A stretch of 32,131 nt of DNA from an uncultured Caryophanales bacterium (GTDB lineage Bacteria > Bacillota_I > Bacilli_A > RF39 > UBA660). The stretch is taken from NCBI GenBank assembly GCA_905206805.1, contig CAJLIR010000013.1, forward strand, positions 1-32,131, given 5' to 3'. The notes beneath the pieces are model-generated. The model did no database searches. It worked only from the letters and a program-made list of their open reading frames with translations, and had not been told where the DNA came from. A program made the position numbers and the translations under genes. Each line of letters opens with the position of its first letter. The stretch's first letter is position 1. This document shows, one piece after another, positions 27,678-32,131 of the stretch.

Positions 27678-28697
27678 TCACTTTCTTTCCTTTATATTTA
27701 AAGCGATTCCTCCAATTACAATACCCATATAAAATGTTATAAATCTCCATAATAACATTAATGCTCTTAATTTAGCGTCATTTACAATAAAAACTCCAAA
27801 AAATTTTAAGAAACCATATTCTATTCCACCAGTTCCTCCTGGTAGTGGAACAAATGAACCAATGAGCATTACATAAGCAGAAGCTATAACTGATTCTAAA
27901 GCATTAAAACTTGTAAAATCACCCATACTATATAAAATCCATACAGGCACCATATATAAACATACTAACCCTAAAAAACTAAATAAAATATTAAGCATAA
28001 ATTGTTTCTTATTAGCTACTAATATTTTAGCACCTTCATGAAAATTATTAATATAAATATTCCATTTTTCTAAAGTTTTTTCCTTATCTTTTACAATTTT
28101 AAAAAAAGATAAAATATTAATTCCTTTTGTAACTAAAAATTTATTAGGTTTTTTAAAAAAAGCAACTATAAATAAAACTATAATAACAATTGTATTAATA
28201 GTAAAACCTAATAAAACTAATTTACTAAGTAATCCATCATATGGAAATATATTTAAAATATGATTTAATATGATTGCAAGTATACCTAGTAAGACCAAAG
28301 AAATTTGATAAACAACAAAATCTTCAATTACGACATTTGTAGCATTACTAATAGTCAACTTGTTTTTAGTAAGAGAATATATCTGAAATGGTTGTCCACC
28401 TGTAGAAAAAGGGGTTACTGCATTAAAAAATTGAGTAATAGCTTGATTTCTAAAAGCAGACCTTAATTTATATTTACTATTAAATTTTTTAGCAAAATTA
28501 TATATAACAATAGTTTTAAATAACCAATATAACATAAAAAATAAAAAAGCTATCAAAATTAAAAATAAATTTGCTGATAATATTTCTGAAATTATATTTG
28601 AAAAATCATTTTTAAGTGAAAAATATAATACAAGTATTGTAAGTAAGAAAAGTGCACAAACACTCATTATATTTTTTATATTTTGATGCTTTTTCAT
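27678..28697 (-). CDS. flippase-like membrane protein (lysylphosphatidylglycerol synthase TM-region / UPF0104 family)
   Basis: 339 residues with about eight membrane segments. Family hallmarks are the block QFFNAVTPFSTGGQPFQIY (about 89-107) and the later LIGSFVPLPGGTGGIEYGF. This family is the membrane half of MprF and of stand-alone relatives that translocate or supply modified lipids. There is no lysyltransferase domain here. Its tight spacing to the glycosyltransferase (four bases) suggests the two make and move a glycolipid; this is inference from context. Confidence 0.85.
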   Translation of the reverse strand: MKKHQNIKNIMSVCALFLLTILVLYFSLKNDFSNIISEILSANLFLILIAFLFFMLYWLFKTIVIYNFAKKFNSKYKLRSAFRNQAITQFFNAVTPFSTGGQPFQIYSLTKNKLTISNATNVVIEDFVVYQISLVLLGILAIILNHILNIFPYDGLLSKLVLLGFTINTIVIIVLFIVAFFKKPNKFLVTKGINILSFFKIVKDKEKTLEKWNIYINNFHEGAKILVANKKQFMLNILFSFLGLVCLYMVPVWILYSMGDFTSFNALESVIASAYVMLIGSFVPLPGGTGGIEYGFLKFFGVFIVNDAKLRALMLLWRFITFYMGIVIGGIALNIKERK

Positions 28698-28713
28698 TTA
28701 AGTATCACTCTTT

Positions 28714-29898
28714 CTAAATATCAGTTATAACGCTAATACCTGGTAAATCTTTTCCTTCAAGTAATTCTAATGTTGCTCCTCCGCCTGTTGAAATATGACT
28801 AAATTTATCTTTATACCCTAAATTTATAACACTAGAAGCAGTATCACCACCACCAATTATAGTTGTACCATTTATTTTAGATAATATATTGCATAGTGAT
28901 TTAGTACCATTCTCAAATTTTTTTATTTCAGAATAACCAACTGGTCCATTCCATATAACAGTTTTACTTTGATTTAAATATTTTTCAAAAAGTTTTACTG
29001 TTTCAGGACCAATATCTAAACAAATATCATCTGAACCAATAGAATTAGATGCAACTATATTTGTGTGAGCTAGACTACTTATTTCTTTTGCAACAACATT
29101 ATCTACAGGTAAAATTATCTTGTTAGAATAATTATCTAATATTTTCTTACAAAAATCAATATTTTCTTTATCTACAAGTGATTTTCCTACATTATACCCC
29201 TTTGCGACTAGAAAAGTATAAGCCATTCCTCCACCAATTAAAATATAATCAGCAATTTTTGCTAAATTTTCTATAACACCGATTTTATCATTTACTTTAG
29301 CTCCACCTAAAATAACTGTAAAAGGCCTATTTGGTTTTTTTATAGCTTTATATAAAATTGTTAATTCTTTTTCAATTAAAAATCCTATACCATTAGGTAA
29401 AATGGATGCGATTCCAACATTTGAAGCATGAGCTCTATGACTTGTTCCAAATGCATCATTTATATAAATATCTCCTAGGCTTGCCCAATAAGAAGCAAGA
29501 GAGAAATCATTACTACTCTCTAATTTATTACCTAAATCCTCATATCTTGTATTTTGAACAAGTAATACATCTCCAACTTTCAATTTTTTCACTGCTTTTT
29601 CTAAATTTTTTCCACGTGTCTCAGGAATAAAAATAACTTTATGATTAAGAACCTCTTCTAATCTTTTAGCTACTACCTCTAGATTATTTATCGCTAAATC
29701 AGCTTCTGTTTTTACTCTACCTAAATGTGATAATAAAATAACCTTTGCTCCATTATTCATCGCATATTTGATAGTATCTAGACTTGCTATAATACGATTA
29801 TCATCTAAAATAACACCATCTTTAATTGGGACATTAAAATCAACCCTAATAATAACTCTTTTATTATACAAATTATAATCTTTTATTGTTTTTTTCAT
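28714..29898 (-). CDS. pgk: phosphoglycerate kinase
   Basis: 394 residues, the usual length. The N-terminal 3-phosphoglycerate site shows RVDFNVPIKDG and the Arg-rich LSHLGRV and GTSHRAHAS blocks. The nucleotide domain shows LGGAKVNDKIGVI, IWNGPVGYSE and IIGGGDTASS near the C-terminus. It makes ATP from 1,3-bisphosphoglycerate. The start at 29898 is preceded by AGGAGAG, which overlaps the stop of the upstream prepilin gene (TAGGAGAG), so the two are probably translated together. The usual gapA neighbour is not here. Confidence 0.96.
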   Translation of the reverse strand: MKKTIKDYNLYNKRVIIRVDFNVPIKDGVILDDNRIIASLDTIKYAMNNGAKVILLSHLGRVKTEADLAINNLEVVAKRLEEVLNHKVIFIPETRGKNLEKAVKKLKVGDVLLVQNTRYEDLGNKLESSNDFSLASYWASLGDIYINDAFGTSHRAHASNVGIASILPNGIGFLIEKELTILYKAIKKPNRPFTVILGGAKVNDKIGVIENLAKIADYILIGGGMAYTFLVAKGYNVGKSLVDKENIDFCKKILDNYSNKIILPVDNVVAKEISSLAHTNIVASNSIGSDDICLDIGPETVKLFEKYLNQSKTVIWNGPVGYSEIKKFENGTKSLCNILSKINGTTIIGGGDTASSVINLGYKDKFSHISTGGGATLELLEGKDLPGISVITDI

Positions 29899-29908
29899 AA
29901 TTTCTCTC

Positions 29909-30340
29909 CTATTCATTCCAACTAGAACAAATTGTGGTATTATCCAAATTTGTATCTACATATTTATATGAAAAGCGATAAGATCCAGAATTATCACTAA
30001 TATTAGTTAATAAAATATATTTACCATCTGCATTTATCACATCATTAGTAGATGGATCAATTTCAGTTTTTTTTATATAGTTTTTTTCTATTAAACTTGA
30101 TACTGACATACAATAATTGTCAGATTTATTATTATTTTGATATTCTATTTTAAATTGATTCCATTCATTTTCCACATAAGTCATCGCTGACATCTCTAAA
30201 TCACGAGCAAAAGATTCAGTTTCTTTAATATTACTATTAGTTATTGTTGACATTATCTGTGGAATAGTTATTACCATAATAAGTGCTAATACGGCAACTA
30301 CACCTATCAATTCTATTAATGTAAAACCATTTTGTTTCAT
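29909..30340 (-). CDS. type IV prepilin-like protein
   Basis: 143 residues. The N-terminus MKQNGFTLIELIGVVAVLAL is a textbook class III signal: short basic leader, cleavage between G5 and F6, E10 at position +5, then a hydrophobic helix. A PilD/ComC-type peptidase would process it, after which it would join a pilus or pseudopilus. The rest is a short globular domain with two cysteines (about residues 95 and 138). No assembly ATPase or peptidase gene is in this window. It lies directly upstream of pgk and ten bases downstream of a small membrane protein gene. Confidence 0.9.
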   Translation of the reverse strand: MKQNGFTLIELIGVVAVLALIMVITIPQIMSTITNSNIKETESFARDLEMSAMTYVENEWNQFKIEYQNNNKSDNYCMSVSSLIEKNYIKKTEIDPSTNDVINADGKYILLTNISDNSGSYRFSYKYVDTNLDNTTICSSWNE

Positions 30341-30350
30341 ATAATCAATC

Positions 30351-30767
30351 CTATCTAAAAATCATAATTAAAAAATACGATAAAAATAATGCAGCAAAAG
30401 GAAATATTAATATAAAAAGGGCCAATCCATTTGAAATCATTTCATAACTAGGTATATCAATAACTAACTCTCTTCCGCCAAAAAAACTATTAAATTCCCA
30501 ATCTTCTGTAGGTAAATATTCAATATCTAAATTATATTTGCAGTTTCTTATAATTGATAGTTGAATATCCTTTAAATCATCATCTGTAATATTACAATTT
30601 TTAATTGTATTATAAAGATGAATGTTCTGACTTTTATGCACATAATCAACTATATCTTCATTTAATATTTCATATTTATAGCTTTTTATATCTTTTTCAA
30701 TTAACATTTTAATAAATGACATATTACCATCTTTTATTAATTTTTGTTCTAAATTATTATAGTCCAT
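30351..30767 (-). CDS. small protein with a C-terminal membrane segment, unknown function
   Basis: 138 residues. The first 110 are polar and Asp/Asn/Ile-rich, with no recognised motif. Residues about 112-136 (LALFILIFPFAALFLSYFLI) form one strong membrane helix at the very C-terminus, so the protein is probably tail-anchored with the soluble part in the cytoplasm. AAGGTGAT precedes the ATG. Being ten bases upstream of the prepilin gene it may share its transcript and have an accessory role in the pilus system, but this is only positional. No family recognised. Confidence 0.75.
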   Translation of the reverse strand: MDYNNLEQKLIKDGNMSFIKMLIEKDIKSYKYEILNEDIVDYVHKSQNIHLYNTIKNCNITDDDLKDIQLSIIRNCKYNLDIEYLPTEDWEFNSFFGGRELVIDIPSYEMISNGLALFILIFPFAALFLSYFLIMIFR

Positions 30768-30813
30768 ATTATCACCTTATTCTATTATTATTATAACAAA
30801 ATTTAAGGATTTT

Positions 30814-30842
30814 AAAAGGAAACCTATAATGATTTCCTTTTT
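30814..30842. terminator. terminator after the truncated lectin-fold gene
   Basis: Stem AAAAGGAAA/TTTCCTTTT with a ten-base loop, flanked by A and T runs on both sides. It lies between the 30907 stop and the 30767 start on the minus strand; the rest of this 139-base gap shows nothing further. Confidence 0.65.
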
Positions 30843-30906
30843 ACTATACATAATTTTACATACATTTTAGTAAAATTAACATGTAAATTTTTATTTTAAT
30901 TAAGTG

Positions 30907-31668
30907 TTAATAGGCTAGAACTAAACGTGAAGATTCATAACTAAACGCAATACCTACACCATGATTGAAACCAAACACGCCTGCAAGAGAGCCACTACCA
31001 AAGCTACCACCACGGCGGAACCAAGGGTAAGCAGTCGCAGGAAAAGTAGCATAATCACTAAACCATAAACCTCTATTTCCACCTGATGAATTTGTTTTAG
31101 TGTTAGCTATTTCTTTTGTAGCATCTCCTATCAGTCCACTTGTATAATCATACCAATTATCTGTATTTAATTCATATTTATATGGATATAAATTATAATA
31201 TCGTGAATCTGGATAATCTATTCCATCTGTTTTTTCTAATAGTGTTGCATCACTATCATTATTTCCAGGTGCGCTATATATTCCATTAAAGCCACTATTC
31301 CATTTATTATGACTTCCACTTACTAATTTGTTATTTATAGTTATAACTCCCATAACATATTCCCAGTTTCCTCCACTCATATCATAGATTCCTGTTATAT
31401 TTCCTGTTGTACTTGCTTTTGCCTCTATATACGTATTTCCACTTTCACATGAATTCATGTTACTCATGACAGCTGCACTCACTGTTTCTCCACTACAGCC
31501 TGTTATAGTTGCTCCGTATGACCATTGACCAGTAAATTTCTGAGTGTCATTCAAGTAACCTGTATTAACATTATTTATATATACTTCTTCACATGATGTA
31601 CTATTACATTTTCCATATACTGAATACGTTAAATATGCAGTTGCTCCCCATTCCATATTTGTCATCAT
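30907..31668 (-). pseudogene. 5'-truncated surface protein with a C-type-lectin/FGE-like C-terminal domain
   Basis: About 253 residues remain. The body has MTNMEWGATAYLTYSVYG near the present start, then GIYDMSGGNWEYVMG and finally PWFRRGGSFGSGSLAGVFGF. The last two resemble the G-N-x-W-E and R-G-G-S-F blocks of formylglycine-generating-enzyme/C-type-lectin folds. Proteins of this kind in related gut Bacillota normally start with a prepilin leader (recollection, not shown here). That part is missing: at 31663 the sequence turns into the IS110 copy, out of frame with the transposase, and no ribosome-binding site precedes the first ATG. The final 33 codons before the last Tyr and stop are unusually GC-rich (see the separate entry). 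Confidence 0.7.
30913..31011 (-). other. candidate DGR variable region (A-depleted 3' tail of the lectin-fold gene)
   Basis: This 99-base, 33-codon stretch of the coding strand has only 15 A, in a window where A normally makes up over a third of bases in coding strands. It uses rare codons for this genome (CGT, GGC, GCG, GCC). It is the extreme C-terminus of a C-type-lectin-like domain, exactly where variable repeats lie in diversity-generating retroelement targets. Adenines of a template are randomised there, which lowers A content. No template repeat or reverse transcriptase was found in this window, so the assignment rests on composition, position and fold. Confidence 0.5.
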
Positions 31669-31974
31669 GTGAGAATTCAAAAGGTTCCTCAATAGCTTCA
31701 CCTGCCATAGTTAAAATAGCAATTGTACTTTTTCCTTTTGAAATATCAATTCCAACTCCATATTTCATATTAATTATCCTTTCCATTCTTTACTATTATG
31801 ACTGGTTCCAACTCTTCTACATATCCTCATTTTGGCTCTTTACACGAGTATTATTTCATCCTCAACTTGCTTAATCGAATATATTATGTGAAGGTTGGAT
31901 AACACTTTTTATTACGAGAACTTTATCTCTAAAAGTCCAACGTTATCCAATCACTTCAATCATAATAAAAAGAA
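31663..31974 (-). mobile_element. truncated IS110 copy (leader end plus 5' end of transposase)
   Basis: It matches 1315-1626 over 312 bases without gaps and with six substitutions by eye. It contains the complete non-coding leader and the first ~35 transposase codons (start 31768, MKYGVGIDISKGKSTIAI), which then run into the lectin-fold gene and stop at 31604. The substitutions fall in the coding part (four) and just upstream of the start (two); none falls in the outer 187 bases. It cannot encode a transposase but could still supply the leader RNA. Confidence 0.88.
31769..31974 (-). ncRNA. second copy of the candidate bridge RNA region
   Basis: The same 206-base leader as at 1421-1626, with the long stem arms at 31895-31903 and 31942-31950. 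It differs from the first copy only at two bases next to the ribosome-binding site. If transcribed it would give the same RNA, although its own transposase is missing. Confidence 0.4.
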
Positions 31975-31998
31975 TGATTTAATTTATATTAAACATTC
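31972..31998 (-). terminator. hairpin at the edge of the truncated IS110 copy
   Basis: Stem GAATG-TTTAAT / ATTAAA-CATTC (11 bp with one bulged A) and a four-base loop, lying 30 bases past the stop of the nuclease-family gene. On the minus strand the five-T run that completes a terminator is supplied by the IS end. Confidence 0.55.
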
Positions 31999-32027
31999 CT
32001 TATTATTTAACAGTATTTATATAAATA

Positions 32028-32131
32028 CTAAGTTATACTTAATTTTGACAATTCTTTTATGCTTAATCCAGTTATCTCTGATATTGAATCTAAATTGAAT
32101 TTCTTTTGTATCATTGTTTTTGCAATATTTA
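32028..32131 (-). CDS. C-terminus of a PD-(D/E)XK (Rpn-type) nuclease family transposase (partial)
   Basis: Thirty-four codons from the window edge to a TAG, reading IAKTMIQKKFNLDSISEITG then LSIKELSKLSIT. The pattern IA-x-x-(M/L)-x-x-K-x-(L/F)-(D/N)-x-x-x-I-(S/A)-E-I-T-G-L-S-x-x-E-(I/L)-x-x-L is the standard C-terminal tail of Rpn/PD-(D/E)XK family transposases, which are abundant in gut Bacillota. The catalytic part lies outside the window, so whether it is intact is unknown. A hairpin follows the stop, and the truncated IS110 begins there. Confidence 0.65.
   Translation of the reverse strand, partial: NIAKTMIQKKFNLDSISEITGLSIKELSKLSIT

Noticed and set aside
31669..31701. GTG start giving the lectin-fold gene an N-terminus inside the IS remnant
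   Set aside because: The added residues are the IS read in another frame and no ribosome-binding site precedes it.

Overview
The window comes from a very AT-rich, walled, low-GC Bacillota-type bacterium. It is probably an uncultured gut member of the Bacilli (RF39-like); that placement is inference. It encodes the RNA polymerase delta subunit, FtsW, a YqzL-like micro-protein in the cdd-era-recO cluster and the yrrI-like/alaS neighbourhood, all Bacillota traits. TGA is a genuine stop (the cdd stop overlaps the era start as ATGA), so the Mycoplasma code does not apply. No rRNA, tRNA or CRISPR array was seen.

Layout. The left edge (1-3639) is a worn accessory region: a start-less fragment resembling a PD-(D/E)XK (Rpn-type) transposase, an IS110-family element whose transposase carries an in-frame stop, and a large prepilin-like surface protein gene broken by a frameshift and a nonsense codon. 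Next come minus-strand housekeeping genes 3720-8137: a PAP2-like membrane protein, recO, a DUF1653-like protein, a yqzL-like gene, era, cdd, ftsW and a short coiled-coil protein. A plus-strand island (8296-11871) holds a Gly/Tyr-rich YjcZ-like small membrane protein, peptide deformylase, an arylsulfotransferase and a SAM methyltransferase. It meets the minus-strand smc gene at a shared terminator.

From 11896 to 30767 everything reads on the minus strand: smc, rpoE, argS with a YwiB-like protein, a dGTPase-like HD protein, alaS, a nucleotide-kinase-like P-loop protein, an AI-2E family permease, frr, an unrecognised 577-residue protein, tpiA, a GT4 glycosyltransferase with a flippase-like membrane protein (probably a glycolipid pair), pgk, a prepilin and a small membrane protein. 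Many neighbours are translationally coupled through TAATG or ATGA overlaps.

The right edge (30907-32131) is the most interesting part. A 5'-truncated surface-protein gene ends in a C-type-lectin/FGE-like tail. Its last ~100 bases are strikingly A-poor and GC-rich compared with the rest of the window, as expected of a variable region written by a diversity-generating retroelement. The gene is fused to a 312-base truncated copy of the same IS110 element. That copy retains, without a single change, the 187-base non-coding end that in IS110 elements encodes the bridge RNA. Both IS copies sit directly against terminator-like hairpins. The window closes in the C-terminus of an Rpn-family transposase.
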